Of a stretch of 64,000 bases of DNA, positions 52,857 to 61,891 are shown piece by piece; position 1 is the stretch's first letter, and each line of letters begins with the position of its first letter. The notes under the pieces were generated by a model. It saw only the letters and a list, made by a program, of their open reading frames with translations, ran no database searches and had not been told where the DNA came from. Location: the NCBI GenBank assembly GCA_965220855.1, contig CBDCQY010000001.1, positions 1,612,001 through 1,676,000 on the forward strand. Direction: 5' to 3'. This stretch comes from Bin95 sp965220855. Its GTDB lineage: Bacteria > Pseudomonadota > Alphaproteobacteria > Bin95. The position numbers and the translations under genes are program-made.

Positions 52857-52885
52857 GGTTTACCCCAAGCCGCCCCGCAAGCCAA
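52857..52885 (-). promoter_or_regulatory. weak promoter candidate for the F420 chain
   Basis: Minus strand TTGGCT (52885-52880), 17 bases, TAAACC (52862-52857), 34 bases before the npdG ATG. Both boxes are poor matches, so this is only a suggestion. Confidence 0.25.
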
Positions 52886-52970
52886 AACGCCCGGAAGGCC
52901 AGCGCGGTCGCGCCCGGACGCGATTCAGACCGTGGCCTTCGCGAGAAGTGCGGGCTAATGTGCGGGGGTC

Positions 52971-53162
52971 ATGGTCGATGCGCGCTCTGTGGTCAGTCCT
53001 TGCGTCCGAGTCTGTCGCGTCTCTCCCGAGACGCAGTTCTGTGACGGCTGTGGCCGGCGGCTTTCGGAGATTGCGCGCTGGGCGCGAATGACGGAGACAG
53101 AGCGGGCAGCCATCATGGCCGAGTTGCCGCGCCGGCTGGCCGAGGGTTCACTGCCCGACTGA
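52971..53162 (+). CDS. DUF1289 family small cysteine-rich protein
   Basis: A 63-aa protein with the DUF1289 pattern SPCVRVCRVSPETQFCDGCG, followed by RRLSEIARWARMTETERAAI. Four cysteines in two pairs suggest zinc or another metal. Function is not known, though the family is common in Proteobacteria. The last 15 bases overlap the end of the Sel1-repeat gene on the other strand. Confidence 0.85.
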   Translation: MVDARSVVSPCVRVCRVSPETQFCDGCGRRLSEIARWARMTETERAAIMAELPRRLAEGSLPD

Positions 53163-53801
53163 CGGGGTGGGCTTGAGCGCGGCCGCTAGTTGGTCGCGCA
53201 GCGCGCCTGCGCCCGGCGCGCCGAGATCCACCGCGAGCGCCGCCCAACGCCTGGCGGCCTTCGGATCGTAGAGCGTCTCTGGCCCGTTGATGTGCAACAG
53301 CGCCAGATTGAAGGCCGCCGCGCCGAGACCGGCCTCGGCCGCCTCGGCGTAGAGCCGGGCGGCGCGGACGGCGTCGCTCGCCTCCACGAGGCGCGCCAGA
53401 TTGAAGCCCGCCTGGACATGGCCCTGCGCGGCCGCCGCCTCATACCAGCGCCCGGCCTCTTCCGGGTCGCGCGGCAGGCGCGGATCGATGTCATGCAGCA
53501 GGCCCAGCCGGAACTGCGCGCGCGCCTCACCCTGGAGCGCCGCGCGTCGATACCAGTCGAGCGCCTTAGGCACGCTGTTCGACCCGCGCAGGGCGCGGTC
53601 GTGGATATAGCCCAGATAGAATTGCGCCTCGGCGTCGCCGGCCTCGGCGGCGCGCGCATACCAGCGCATGGCGTCGCCATAGGTGAGGGCGGGCGGCGGC
53701 ATCTCGGCGGCGGCCGGCGGGGCAATCAGCCAGAACGCCAGCAGCAGCCACGAAGCTGCCCGGCCGATGCCGCTCCTCCAGTCCCGCGCCGTGATGTACA
53801 T
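53148..53801 (-). CDS. Sel1-repeat (TPR-like) secreted protein
   Basis: A 217-aa protein with an N-terminal signal or anchor (SWLLLAFWLIAPPAAA) and at least four Sel1-like repeats: WYARAAEAGDAEAQFYLGYI, WYRRAALQGEARAQFRLGLL, WYEAAAAQGHVQAGFNLARL and a RLYAEAAEAGLGAAAFNLAL unit. Such proteins usually act as scaffolds in the periplasm. The partner is unknown. Confidence 0.8.
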   Translation of the reverse strand: MYITARDWRSGIGRAASWLLLAFWLIAPPAAAEMPPPALTYGDAMRWYARAAEAGDAEAQFYLGYIHDRALRGSNSVPKALDWYRRAALQGEARAQFRLGLLHDIDPRLPRDPEEAGRWYEAAAAQGHVQAGFNLARLVEASDAVRAARLYAEAAEAGLGAAAFNLALLHINGPETLYDPKAARRWAALAVDLGAPGAGALRDQLAAALKPTPSVGQ

Positions 53802-53937
53802 GGAGCCTCTCGCGCCGTCCGCGCCTTGCCGTCACCCCTACGGGAGTCGACCGCGTGCTTGATATTCCCGACATTGCGAGCCGGCGCAAGTCTTTTGTTG
53901 TCCGAATGCAATGACAGGTCGCATTTCTGCCGCAGTT

Positions 53938-54957
53938 TCATGCGATCCGCCAGCCGAGCGGCTCGCCGGCGCGGAAGGGCAGGAACGCATCGGCGCCGGA
54001 CCCGACGACCGCCGGCGCCCGTCCGCCGCCGCGCTCCAGGCGGATGCGCGCCTCGTTGGGCGCGAGGCCGTAGAAGGCGGGGCCGTTCAGGCTCGCAAAG
54101 GCTTCCAGGCGGTCGAGCGCGCCCTCCTCGTCGAACACTTCGGCATAGACCTCGAGCGCCGCCGGCGCGCAGAAGATGCCCGCGCAGCCGCAGGCGCTCT
54201 CCTTGTCGCCGACCGCGTGCGGGGCGCTGTCGGTGCCGAGGAAGAAGCGCGGACTGCCGGAGACCGCCGCCCGGCGCAGCGCGTCGCGATGCCGGCGGCG
54301 CTTGGCCACCGGCAGGCAGTAGAGATGCGGGCGGATGCCGCCGACCAGCAGCGCATTGCGGTCCAGCACCAGGTGATGCGGCGTGATGGTGGCCGCCGTC
54401 GGCCCCGCCGCCTCCTCGACGAAGGCCGCGCCCTCCGCCGTGGTGACATGCTCCAGCACGATGCGCAGTTCCGGGAAGTCGCGCCGCAGCCGGGCGAGCA
54501 CGCGGTCCACGAACACCGCCTCGCGGTCAAAAATGTCGATCTCGGGATCGGTGACCTCGCCATGCACCAGCAGCGGCTTGCCGAGCCGCTGCATCCGCTC
54601 CAGCACCGGGGCGAGGCCGGCGATGTCGGTCACCCCGTGGGCGGAGTTGGTGGTGGCGTGGGCGGGATAGAGCTTCGCCGCGGTGAAGATGTCGTCCTCC
54701 ATGACCGCCGGGGCGAGCCCGTCGGTCAGATAGCAGGTCATCAGCGGCTCGAACGCCGCCTCCGGCCCGAGCGCGTCCAGGATGCGCGCGCGATAGGCCC
54801 GGGCCGAAGCGGCGTCGGTGACCGGCGGCGTCAGATTGGGCATGACGATGGCGCGGGCGAACTGCCGGGCGGTGAAGGGCGCCACGGCCCGAAGCGCCGC
54901 CCCGTCGCGGAAATGGACATGCCAGTCGTCCGGTCGGCGCATCTCCAGTCGGTCCAT
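53938..54957 (-). CDS. pyrC: dihydroorotase (class II, PyrC type)
   Basis: A 339-aa zinc enzyme closing carbamoyl aspartate to dihydroorotate in pyrimidine synthesis. Metal ligands are HVH in RRPDDWHVHFRDGA, the carbamylated Lys in FTAAKLYPAHATTNSAHG, His in LLVHGEVTDPEIDIFDREAV and LEHVTT, and Asp in FFLGTDSAPHAVGDK. The start at 54957, preceded by GAGGGGA, gives the usual N-terminus; upstream frame is extension only. Divergent from ygfZ with a 53-base gap. Confidence 0.94.
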   Translation of the reverse strand: MDRLEMRRPDDWHVHFRDGAALRAVAPFTARQFARAIVMPNLTPPVTDAASARAYRARILDALGPEAAFEPLMTCYLTDGLAPAVMEDDIFTAAKLYPAHATTNSAHGVTDIAGLAPVLERMQRLGKPLLVHGEVTDPEIDIFDREAVFVDRVLARLRRDFPELRIVLEHVTTAEGAAFVEEAAGPTAATITPHHLVLDRNALLVGGIRPHLYCLPVAKRRRHRDALRRAAVSGSPRFFLGTDSAPHAVGDKESACGCAGIFCAPAALEVYAEVFDEEGALDRLEAFASLNGPAFYGLAPNEARIRLERGGGRAPAVVGSGADAFLPFRAGEPLGWRIA

Positions 54958-55010
54958 GCCGGTCCCCTCATCTCTTGCGCGACGCAGCCGGAAGGGCCAC
55001 ATAAGCGCTC

Positions 55011-55862
55011 ATGGTCCCCGCCTGCATCCCCCTGCCCAATCGCGGCGTTCTGGCGCTTTCGGGCGCGGACGTCCACGGCTTTCTGCAAAGTCTGGTCTCG
55101 AACGACATGGAGCGGGTGCGCGCCGGCCGCGCCCTCTACGCCGCGCTGCTGACGGCGCAGGGCAAGTTTCTGCACGATTTCTTCGTCCTGGAGCTGGACG
55201 GGACGGTCTATCTCGACTGCGAGGCCGACCGGCTGGCGGACCTGGCCCAGCGCCTCAAGCGCTACCGGCTGCGCGCGCCCATCGCCATCGAGGACCGCAG
55301 CCGGGACTGGGCGGTCGAGGCGGTTCCGGAGGGCGGAGCGCCGTTCGGCCTCGCCGGCGGCGAGCCCGGAGATGTGGCGCGGCAGGGCGCCGGCGCGGCC
55401 TATCTGGACCCGCGCCATGCCGGTTTCGGCGCGCGCCTCCTGCGCCCGGCCGACAAGCCCATGGACCTGCCGGAGGGCGCGTTCGCGGCCTATGAGGCGC
55501 TGCGCTACCGGCTGGGCGCGCCCGACGGCGCGCGCGACATGCCGGTCGGCCAGGCCTTCCTGCTGGAGAGCAATTTCGACCGGCTGAACGGCGTGGACTG
55601 GCGGAAGGGCTGCTATGTCGGCCAGGAGGTGACGGCGCGCACCCATTATCGCGGCCAGGTTCGCCGGCGGCTGACGCCGGTGGCGCTGGAGGCCCCGGTC
55701 GCCGCCGGGACCCGCATCCTGGCCGACGGCCGCCCCGTCGGCGAGATGCGCTCCAGCCTGAACGGCCTCGGCCTGGCGCTGCTGCGCCAGGACCGCATCG
55801 CCGCCGGCGCGCCGCTCGAGGCCGACGGCGCAACCCTCCGCCCCCTCGCCCCCGAAGCCTGA
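55011..55862 (+). CDS. ygfZ: YgfZ/GcvT-like tRNA and iron-sulfur cluster repair protein
   Basis: A 283-aa folate-binding protein of the YgfZ/IBA57 family, which helps maintain certain Fe-S enzymes. The signature WRKGCYVGQEVTARTHYRGQ is at about residues 200-219. The N-terminal half has the GcvT fold (VHGFLQSLVSNDMERVRAGR, GKFLHDFFVLELDGTVYLDC). The exact role in bacteria is only partly known. The gene is divergent from pyrC. Confidence 0.9.
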   Translation: MVPACIPLPNRGVLALSGADVHGFLQSLVSNDMERVRAGRALYAALLTAQGKFLHDFFVLELDGTVYLDCEADRLADLAQRLKRYRLRAPIAIEDRSRDWAVEAVPEGGAPFGLAGGEPGDVARQGAGAAYLDPRHAGFGARLLRPADKPMDLPEGAFAAYEALRYRLGAPDGARDMPVGQAFLLESNFDRLNGVDWRKGCYVGQEVTARTHYRGQVRRRLTPVALEAPVAAGTRILADGRPVGEMRSSLNGLGLALLRQDRIAAGAPLEADGATLRPLAPEA

Positions 55863-55883
55863 CCCGCCGCCGCGTCCGCCAGC

Positions 55884-56510
55884 CTACCGGCTGGCGGCGC
55901 GGGACATGGCGAGGGTCTTCTTTGCGGCGGGGCGGTCGAAGGCTCGGGTGAGCCAGCCCGCGACATTGGGCCAGGCGGAGAGGTCGAGCCGGGCGACGCG
56001 GGCGAAATGCATCACGCCCGCCACATTGAGGTCCGCAACGCTGAACCGCTCGCCGACCAGCCAGTCGCGGCCCTGGAGATGGGCGTCGAGCACGGTGAGC
56101 GCGCGCCCGCCCTCGGCGGCGACCGTCGCGTTCGCCTTCTCCGGGTCGGCCTCCCGGCCGTACATGCCGAGCGCGGTGAACAGCGCCTGCAAGAGCGTGC
56201 CCTCCAGCTCCGTCATGACCCAGAAGCTCCACTGCGCCGCGCGCGCCTCGTCCGCCGGGTCGTCGAGCGCCAGCGGCGCGCCGTAAGTGCGGGCGAGATA
56301 GAGATTTATCGCCATCGACTCGAACAGCACCAGGTCGCCGTCCCGCATGGCCGGCACGCGGCCGTTCGGATTGATGGCGAGAAAGTCCGGCTGCTTCGAC
56401 TCCTCGTTGAAATGCGTCGGAACATGCGCGTAGTCGAGGCCGAGCTCGTTGGCGGCCCAGAGCGGGCGGAAGGCGCGGCTGAAGGCGACGCCGTAGATGG
56501 TGAGCGCCAT
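55884..56510 (-). CDS. glutathione S-transferase family protein
   Basis: A 208-aa protein with the GST fold: thioredoxin-like N-terminal domain (VAFSRAFRPLWAANELGLDY; NGRVPAMRDGDLVLFESMAI with the glutathione cis-Pro and Glu-Ser) and a helical C-terminal domain (ERFSVADLNVAGVMHFARVA with the N-capping box). Substrate unknown. It lies 14 bases downstream of the cupin gene on the same strand. Confidence 0.87.
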   Translation of the reverse strand: MALTIYGVAFSRAFRPLWAANELGLDYAHVPTHFNEESKQPDFLAINPNGRVPAMRDGDLVLFESMAINLYLARTYGAPLALDDPADEARAAQWSFWVMTELEGTLLQALFTALGMYGREADPEKANATVAAEGGRALTVLDAHLQGRDWLVGERFSVADLNVAGVMHFARVARLDLSAWPNVAGWLTRAFDRPAAKKTLAMSRAASR

Positions 56511-56524
56511 GGGGGCGGGTCTCC

Positions 56525-56983
56525 TCAGTAGGGAGCGCCGTCGCGGCGGGTGAAACGGCGCCTGCTCGGGGCCGGGAAGGACAGCATGTCGATATCGGAA
56601 TAGGTGCTGGAGTCGCCGGGCAGCCGGTCGCCGACCTCCAGATAGACCGCGTCCCGCCCGCTGCGGTTGACCAGCTTGTGGCCGTTCGGCCTGCCGGCCG
56701 GGAAGCCCGCCACCATGCCGGCCGTCAACGCCTGCTCGCCCTCGTCGCAGACCAGCGCGAGCTCGCCCTCCAGCACCATGACGAACTCGTCCTGCCGGCT
56801 GTGCCAGTGGCGCTGCGAACTCTCGACTCCGGGGGCCAGACGCACCAGATTGACGCCGAAATTATGCAGGCCGAAGGCGTCGCCGAGCGCGCGCTTCTCC
56901 CGGTCCCGCACCGGCCGGTCGAAGGGCGGCGGATAGGCGGAGCCGGTCTGCGCCGGAAGCGTCCAGGGGTCGAGCGCCTTCAC
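56525..56983 (-). CDS. cupin-domain protein
   Basis: A 152-aa single-domain cupin: NFGVNLVRLAPGVESSQRHW, HSRQDEFVMVLEGELALVCD with the metal-type His and Glu residues, and GMVAGFPAGRPNGHKLVNRS. Such proteins include isomerases, dioxygenases and sugar-binding proteins, so a function cannot be assigned. The GTG start overlaps the aminotransferase stop by 4 bases. Confidence 0.8.
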   Translation of the reverse strand: MKALDPWTLPAQTGSAYPPPFDRPVRDREKRALGDAFGLHNFGVNLVRLAPGVESSQRHWHSRQDEFVMVLEGELALVCDEGEQALTAGMVAGFPAGRPNGHKLVNRSGRDAVYLEVGDRLPGDSSTYSDIDMLSFPAPSRRRFTRRDGAPY

Positions 56984-57843
56984 CGGGCGAAGTCTTCCGC
57001 CTTGCCGTGCGCGTGGGCGAAGGCCCAGTAGAGCGCGCGGGCGCGCCGGGCGACCGGCCCCGGCTGATAGTCGCGCCCGTCGATGCGCGAGACCGGGACG
57101 ACCTTGGGCGCATTGCCGGTCGCGAACACCTCGTCGGCCGCCAGCACCTCCTCCAGCTCGACCGTCCGCTCCGCCACCTCGTGGCCGTCCTCGCGCAGGA
57201 GCGCGATCGTGCGCTGGCGCGTGATGCCGTTCAGGAAGGTGCCGTTGTCCGCCGGCGTCGCCACCCGGCCGTCCTTGACCATGAAGAGGTTGGCGGTGGC
57301 GAACTCCGCCACCTTGTCGTCGGGGTCGAGCACCAGCGCGGTGGAGAAGCCCCGCTCGCGCGCCGCGCGCAGCATGCGCTGCACATTGGGATAGAGGCAG
57401 GAGGCCTTGGCGTCGGTGGGCGCCATGGAGGGGCGCGGCCGGCGCTCGTCGGCGAGCGTGGCGGTGACGGTTGCGTCCGGGGCCGGCAGCGGCATCTCGA
57501 ACAAGGTGAGCATGAAGCGCGTCGTCTCCGCGTCGGGCTCGACGAAGCCGTCATCGGCCCAGAACAGCGGGCGGATATAGAGCTCCGCCCCCTCGGGGAA
57601 GCGCCTGACGCCCTCGATGGCGAGCCGGACGATCTCCTCCGCGCTCACGCCCGGCTCCAGGCCGAGCGCGCGGGCCGAGGCCACGGCGCGCTCCGCATGG
57701 CGGTCGAGGTCCGGCATGACGCCCTCGAAGGCGCGCGCGCCGTCGAAGGCCACCGAGGCCATCCAGGTCGCATGCGTCATGGGGCCGAAGACGGGCGGAT
57801 TGCCCGCATGCCACGCCCCGTCGAGCCAGGTCTGCGGCTCCAT
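56980..57843 (-). CDS. class IV (branched-chain type) aminotransferase
   Basis: A 287-aa PLP enzyme of fold type IV. Features are GVRRFPEGAELYIRPLFWAD, PTDAKASCLYPNVQRMLRAA with the catalytic Lys, VAEFATANLFMVKDGRVATP, and TFLNGITRQRTIALLREDG. It matches branched-chain or related aminotransferases. It overlaps the upstream enoyl-CoA hydratase gene by 1 base and the cupin gene by 4, so the group is one operon. Confidence 0.87.
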   Translation of the reverse strand: MEPQTWLDGAWHAGNPPVFGPMTHATWMASVAFDGARAFEGVMPDLDRHAERAVASARALGLEPGVSAEEIVRLAIEGVRRFPEGAELYIRPLFWADDGFVEPDAETTRFMLTLFEMPLPAPDATVTATLADERRPRPSMAPTDAKASCLYPNVQRMLRAARERGFSTALVLDPDDKVAEFATANLFMVKDGRVATPADNGTFLNGITRQRTIALLREDGHEVAERTVELEEVLAADEVFATGNAPKVVPVSRIDGRDYQPGPVARRARALYWAFAHAHGKAEDFAR

Positions 57844-58622
57844 CAGGCGTTCCGCCAGACGGGCGGGCGCTTCTCGGCGAAGGCCTTCGGGCCCTCGATA
57901 TAGTCTGCGCTGGCGGTCAGCACATGCTGCTCCTCATAGCTGCGGGCGATGGCGGCCTGGAGCGTCGCCTCGCCCATGCCGGCATAGACGGCCTCCTTCG
58001 AGGCGCGAATCGAGATCGGCGCGCATTCCAGGATCTGCTCCGCCCAGCGCCGCGCGGCGGCGACCGCCTCGCCCTCGGGAGCGACCTCGTTGACGAAACC
58101 GAGCTGTCGGCCCTCCTCCGCGCTCACGCGGCGCCCGGTCAGGATCATGCCGAGCGCCTGCTTCTGGCCGATCATGCGCGGCAGGCGGTGGACGCCGCCG
58201 GCGCCGGCCATCAGGCCGACGCGCGGCTCGGGCAGGGCGAAGACGGCGTTCTCGGCCGCAACGATGAGATCGCAGGCGAGCGCGATCTCGAAGCCGCCGC
58301 CCATGGCGAAGCCGTTGACTGCCGCGATCAGCGGCTTGTGGAGATCGTAGCGGTCGGTCAGGCCGGCAAAGCCGGTCGGGCAGCGCTTGCGCTCATTGCC
58401 CTCGGCCTGGAAGCGCAGATCGTTGCCGGCGCAGAACGCCTTGTCGCCGGCCCCGGTGACGATCGCGACCCAGAGCTCCGGGTCGGCCGCGAATTCGTCC
58501 CAGACCTCCGCCAGCTCGAAATGGGCCGGCCAGTGCAGCGCATTGTAGCGCTCCGGGCGGTTCAGGGTGACGATCAACAGGCGTCCGTCGCGCTCGACGG
58601 AGCAGAATTCGCGCTCGGCCAT
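57843..58622 (-). CDS. enoyl-CoA hydratase/isomerase family protein
   Basis: A 259-aa crotonase-fold enzyme. The oxyanion hole is formed by DKAFCAGNDLRFQAEG and VNGFAMGGGFEIALACDLIV; a catalytic Glu lies in FALPEPRVGLMAGAGGVHRL. The ATG at 58622 was chosen over a long frame extension. It acts on a CoA thioester, perhaps in fatty or branched-chain acid breakdown, in keeping with the aminotransferase gene downstream. Confidence 0.9.
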   Translation of the reverse strand: MAEREFCSVERDGRLLIVTLNRPERYNALHWPAHFELAEVWDEFAADPELWVAIVTGAGDKAFCAGNDLRFQAEGNERKRCPTGFAGLTDRYDLHKPLIAAVNGFAMGGGFEIALACDLIVAAENAVFALPEPRVGLMAGAGGVHRLPRMIGQKQALGMILTGRRVSAEEGRQLGFVNEVAPEGEAVAAARRWAEQILECAPISIRASKEAVYAGMGEATLQAAIARSYEEQHVLTASADYIEGPKAFAEKRPPVWRNA

Positions 58623-58675
58623 GGGCGGCCCTCCCTCGCAGTCGCGGCCAGTATAGCCCCATGGCGGGGCGACCG

Positions 58676-59938
58676 TCAGCGCCTTGGCGGCGTGATGCGG
58701 ATCGAGGCGATCTGCTGGCGGCTGCGGCGCAGCACCTCGAAGCGGAAGCCGTGGACGTCGAACGCCTGGCCGGGCGTCGGGATGCGGCGCGACTCGCGCA
58801 GCAGCAGGCCGGCGATGGTGGTCGCGTCCTGGTCCGGCAGCGACCATTCGAACTCGCGGTTGAGGTCGCGGATCGTCACCCCGCCGGCGCAGACATAGGA
58901 GCCGTCCGGCTGCGGGCGCACGCCCGGCACCGCCACATCGTGCTCGTCGGCGATGTCGCCGACGATCTCCTCCAATATGTCCTCCAGCGTGACCAGCCCC
59001 ATCAGCGCTCCGTATTCGTCCACCACCAGCGCGAAATGCTCGCGCCGGCGGCGGAAGGCCTGCAGCTGGTCGAGGAGCGTGGTCTGCTCCGGGATGAACC
59101 AGGGCCGGACGGCGATGGCGGCGGCGTCCAGCTCGCCCGCGCCCGTGTCGTGCAGCGCGCGCAGCAGCGCCTTGGCGTGCAGCACGCCCACGATATTGTC
59201 CTGCTCGCCCTGCCGGAGCGGCAGGCGGGTATAGGGGCTGGCGAGCGCCTGGGCGACGATCTCGGCCGCCGGCAGCCCGAGATCGACCGTGGCCATCTCG
59301 CTGCGGTGGGTCATCACCTCGCCGACCGTCACATCGCCCAGATCGAGCACGCTGCGCAGCATCCGCCGCTCGTCGCGGATCTCCTCGCCCTCGCCGCGAT
59401 GCAGCTCGATGGCGCCGCGCAGCTCCTCCTCGTTGGACTGGGCCCCGCCGGCCGGGCCCGCCTGGCCGCCCAGCAGCCGGATGAGGCCGCGCACCAGCCA
59501 TTGCAGGGCGCGGACCGGCGGGCCGAACACGCGCACCAGCACCAGCACCGCCGGGGCCACCGCCGGGGCCACCCGGTCGGCGCGGTTGAAGGCGTAGGTC
59601 TTGGGCAGCACCTCGGCGAACACCAGGATCAGCAGGGTCATGCCGGCGGTGGCGTAGGCGACGCCGGCCTCGCCGAAAAAGCCGATCAGCAGGCTGGTGG
59701 CGAGCGAGGCGGCCAGGATGTTGACCAGATTGTTGCCGAGCAGGATGGCGGCGATGAAGCCGTCCTGATCGGCGCGCAGCCGGCGCACCGCCGCCGCGCG
59801 GGCGTCGCCCCGCCGGGCGCGGTGGTGCATCCGGGCGTCGCTCACCGCGGTCAGCGCCGTCTCGGAGCCGGAGAAGAACGCCGACAGCACCACCAGCGCC
59901 AGGATGGCGCCGATCGCGATCCAGACCTCGACCGTCAT
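58676..59938 (-). CDS. HlyC/CorC (CNNM)-family membrane protein
   Basis: A 420-aa protein with a DUF21 transmembrane domain (ILALVVLSAFFSGSETALTA, AAILLGNNLVNILAASLATS), a CBS pair (VGEVMTHRSEMATVDLGLPA and VVDEYGALMGLVTLEDILEE) and a C-terminal CorC_HlyC domain. Members are linked to magnesium or cobalt homeostasis. The ATG at 59938 overlaps the aroB stop by 4 bases. Confidence 0.9.
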   Translation of the reverse strand: MTVEVWIAIGAILALVVLSAFFSGSETALTAVSDARMHHRARRGDARAAAVRRLRADQDGFIAAILLGNNLVNILAASLATSLLIGFFGEAGVAYATAGMTLLILVFAEVLPKTYAFNRADRVAPAVAPAVLVLVRVFGPPVRALQWLVRGLIRLLGGQAGPAGGAQSNEEELRGAIELHRGEGEEIRDERRMLRSVLDLGDVTVGEVMTHRSEMATVDLGLPAAEIVAQALASPYTRLPLRQGEQDNIVGVLHAKALLRALHDTGAGELDAAAIAVRPWFIPEQTTLLDQLQAFRRRREHFALVVDEYGALMGLVTLEDILEEIVGDIADEHDVAVPGVRPQPDGSYVCAGGVTIRDLNREFEWSLPDQDATTIAGLLLRESRRIPTPGQAFDVHGFRFEVLRRSRQQIASIRITPPRR

Positions 59939-61050
59939 GGCTCCAGCGCCTCGTCGAGCAGGGCGGCGAGCGCGCCCTCCTCGACCTCGCGATGCAGGAA
60001 CGCCCGCCCGACGCCGCGCGCCAGCACCAGCACGATTCGCCCGTCCTCGGCCTTCTTGTCGCGGCGCATCCGGGCGATCAGCGCGTCGCGGCGCGCGGGC
60101 GAGGCGTTGGCGCCGGGCGGCGCGACGGGCAGGTCCGCCGCCGCCAGATGGGCGCGGACCCGCTCCAGATCGCCCTCGGGGCAAAGCCCGAGCCGCACCG
60201 AGAGGCGAAACGCCAGCACCATGCCGAGCGCCACCGCCTCGCCATGCAGCAAGGCTGGGCCGAACCCCGCCTCGGCCTCGAAGGCGTGGCCGAAAGTGTG
60301 GCCGAGATTGAGCAGCGCGCGCCGCCCGGCCTCGCGCTCGTCGTCGGCCACCACGGCCGCCTTGGCCTCGCAGCTGACGGCGATGGCGTGGCCGAGCGCC
60401 TCATGCTCGCGCGCCAGCACGCGCGGCCCCTCGCTCTCCAGCCAGGCGAAGAAGTCGGGCCGGTCGATCAGGCCGTATTTCACCACCTCGGCGTAGCCGG
60501 CGCGGAGCTCGCGGTCGGGCAGGGTGGCGAGCGCGTCCGTGTCGGCCAACACCAGGCGCGGCTGATGGAAGGCGCCCACCAGATTCTTGCCGTGGGCCGT
60601 GTCGATGGCGGTCTTGCCGCCGACGGCGCTGTCCACCTGGGCGAGCAGCGTGGTCGGCAGCTGCACATAGTCGATGCCGCGCAAAAGGATGGCGGCCGCG
60701 AAGCCGGCCAGGTCGCCGATCACCCCGCCGCCGAGCGCGAGGATGCAGCCGCCCCGGTCGAGGCCGGCGTCCAGCAGGCGGTTCAGCAGCTCTTCCAGCT
60801 GGCGGAAGGATTTGGTGGCCTCGCCCGGCGGCAGCCGGACGGTGGCGGCGTCGATCCCGGCGGCGGCGAGCCCCGCCTCCAGTCGCGGCAGATGCAGCGC
60901 GGCGACCGTCTCGTCGGTGACCACCGCTACCCGCTGGCGGCGCAGCACCGGCGCCAGATGCTCGCCGGCGCGCTCCAGCAGTCCGGGGCCGGCCAGGATG
61001 TCGTAGGCCCGGCCGGCGAGGCCGACGGAGATGCGGCGCGGCCCGCTCAT
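59935..61050 (-). CDS. aroB: 3-dehydroquinate synthase
   Basis: A 371-aa NAD- and zinc-dependent enzyme, second step of the shikimate pathway. Visible are AGPGLLERAGEHLAPVL, LALGGGVIGDLAGFAAAILL with the NAD loop, LPTTLLAQVDSAVGGKTAID, and the zinc ligands in LNLGHTFGHAFEAEAGFGPA and LLHGEAVALGMVLAF. It overlaps aroK by 4 bases. Confidence 0.96.
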   Translation of the reverse strand: MSGPRRISVGLAGRAYDILAGPGLLERAGEHLAPVLRRQRVAVVTDETVAALHLPRLEAGLAAAGIDAATVRLPPGEATKSFRQLEELLNRLLDAGLDRGGCILALGGGVIGDLAGFAAAILLRGIDYVQLPTTLLAQVDSAVGGKTAIDTAHGKNLVGAFHQPRLVLADTDALATLPDRELRAGYAEVVKYGLIDRPDFFAWLESEGPRVLAREHEALGHAIAVSCEAKAAVVADDEREAGRRALLNLGHTFGHAFEAEAGFGPALLHGEAVALGMVLAFRLSVRLGLCPEGDLERVRAHLAAADLPVAPPGANASPARRDALIARMRRDKKAEDGRIVLVLARGVGRAFLHREVEEGALAALLDEALEP

Positions 61051-61598
61051 CGCCCGCCCTTCCCCTGGCAGCCCGCCAGATGGCCGGCCTCGCGAAGCGC
61101 GCGTTCGGCGAGCGCGACCGTCTCCTCCAGCGGCCCGCCCGCGCTCTCCACGGTGAGGTCGGCCAGCGCATAGACGGGATAGCGCTCCTCGATCAGCCTG
61201 GCGAGCGTCCCGCGCGGGTCGGGCGTCTTGAGCATCGGCCGGTGGCTCCGCCGCGAGATGCGCTCCCACAGCACCTCGAGATCGGCCTTCAGCCAGAGCG
61301 ACACCGCGCGCTCGGCGATCGCGGCGCGGGTGTCGGGATTCTGGAAAGCGCCGCCGCCGGTGGCCAGCACATGCGGCGGCCCGCGCAACAGGCGGCGGAT
61401 CACCCGGCGCTCGCCGTCGCGGAAGGCGGCCTCGCCCCGGGTGGCGAAAATATCCTCGATCGAGCAGCCGGCCGCCGCCTCGATCTCGGCGTCGGCGTCG
61501 ATGAAGCGCAGCCCGAGACGGGCGGCCAGCGCCTGCCCGACCCGCGTCTTGCCCGCGCCCATCATGCCGATCAGCGCAACCGTTCTGTTCATCGTCAT
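61047..61598 (-). CDS. aroK: shikimate kinase
   Basis: A 183-aa P-loop kinase that phosphorylates shikimate. The Walker A is ALIGMMGAGKTRVGQALAAR, shikimate-binding residues are in FIDADAEIEAAAGCSIEDIF and FRDGERRVIRRLL, and ATGGGAFQNPDTRAAI is present. The start is taken as the ATG at 61598; an ATG two codons later (61592) and a GTG at 61601 are also possible. It leads the aroK-aroB-CorC operon. Confidence 0.94.
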   Translation of the reverse strand: MTMNRTVALIGMMGAGKTRVGQALAARLGLRFIDADAEIEAAAGCSIEDIFATRGEAAFRDGERRVIRRLLRGPPHVLATGGGAFQNPDTRAAIAERAVSLWLKADLEVLWERISRRSHRPMLKTPDPRGTLARLIEERYPVYALADLTVESAGGPLEETVALAERALREAGHLAGCQGKGGR

Positions 61599-61741
61599 CA
61601 CGGCCGTCCCGCGCCGCTCCCTGTCGTCCTGTATTCCGCGCCCGGTTTGTCGCATTCGCGCCGGCGATTGCAATCAGATAAAGTAAATCTGTGGAAATGC
61701 GAGCCGGACGGTGGTTCCGGCCTGCAAATGGAGGAACGGCC
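61599..61741. promoter_or_regulatory. divergent intergenic region with small palindromes
   Basis: A 143-base gap between aroK and the divergent xerD-containing operon, less GC-rich at 61665-61700. It has a 10-base palindrome GATTGCAATC (61666-61675) and, next to it, CAGAT-7-ATCTG (61675-61691). These could be regulator sites or part of promoters; I cannot fit a -35/-10 pair with confidence. Confidence 0.35.
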
Positions 61742-61891
61742 ATGACGGCGAGGGGCGTGTTTCTGCGCGTGCTCGGCGTCGCGCTCGGCGCGGCCATCCT
61801 GGCCGGCGCGCTCTATTTCGGTTTCGTGGAAGCGCCGCCGCCGGAGATCGAGGTGAGGAAGGTGTTGCCGGATGACCGCTTCCCGCGCTGA
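61742..61891 (+). CDS. 49-aa single-pass membrane protein
   Basis: A short protein with one hydrophobic helix (FLRVLGVALGAAILAGALYF) and a proline- and acid-containing end. GGAGG lies 7 bases before the ATG at 61742, which I prefer to an earlier in-frame ATG at 61691. Its last 20 bases overlap the start of the next gene. Not recognised; envelope location is likely. Confidence 0.6.
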   Translation: MTARGVFLRVLGVALGAAILAGALYFGFVEAPPPEIEVRKVLPDDRFPR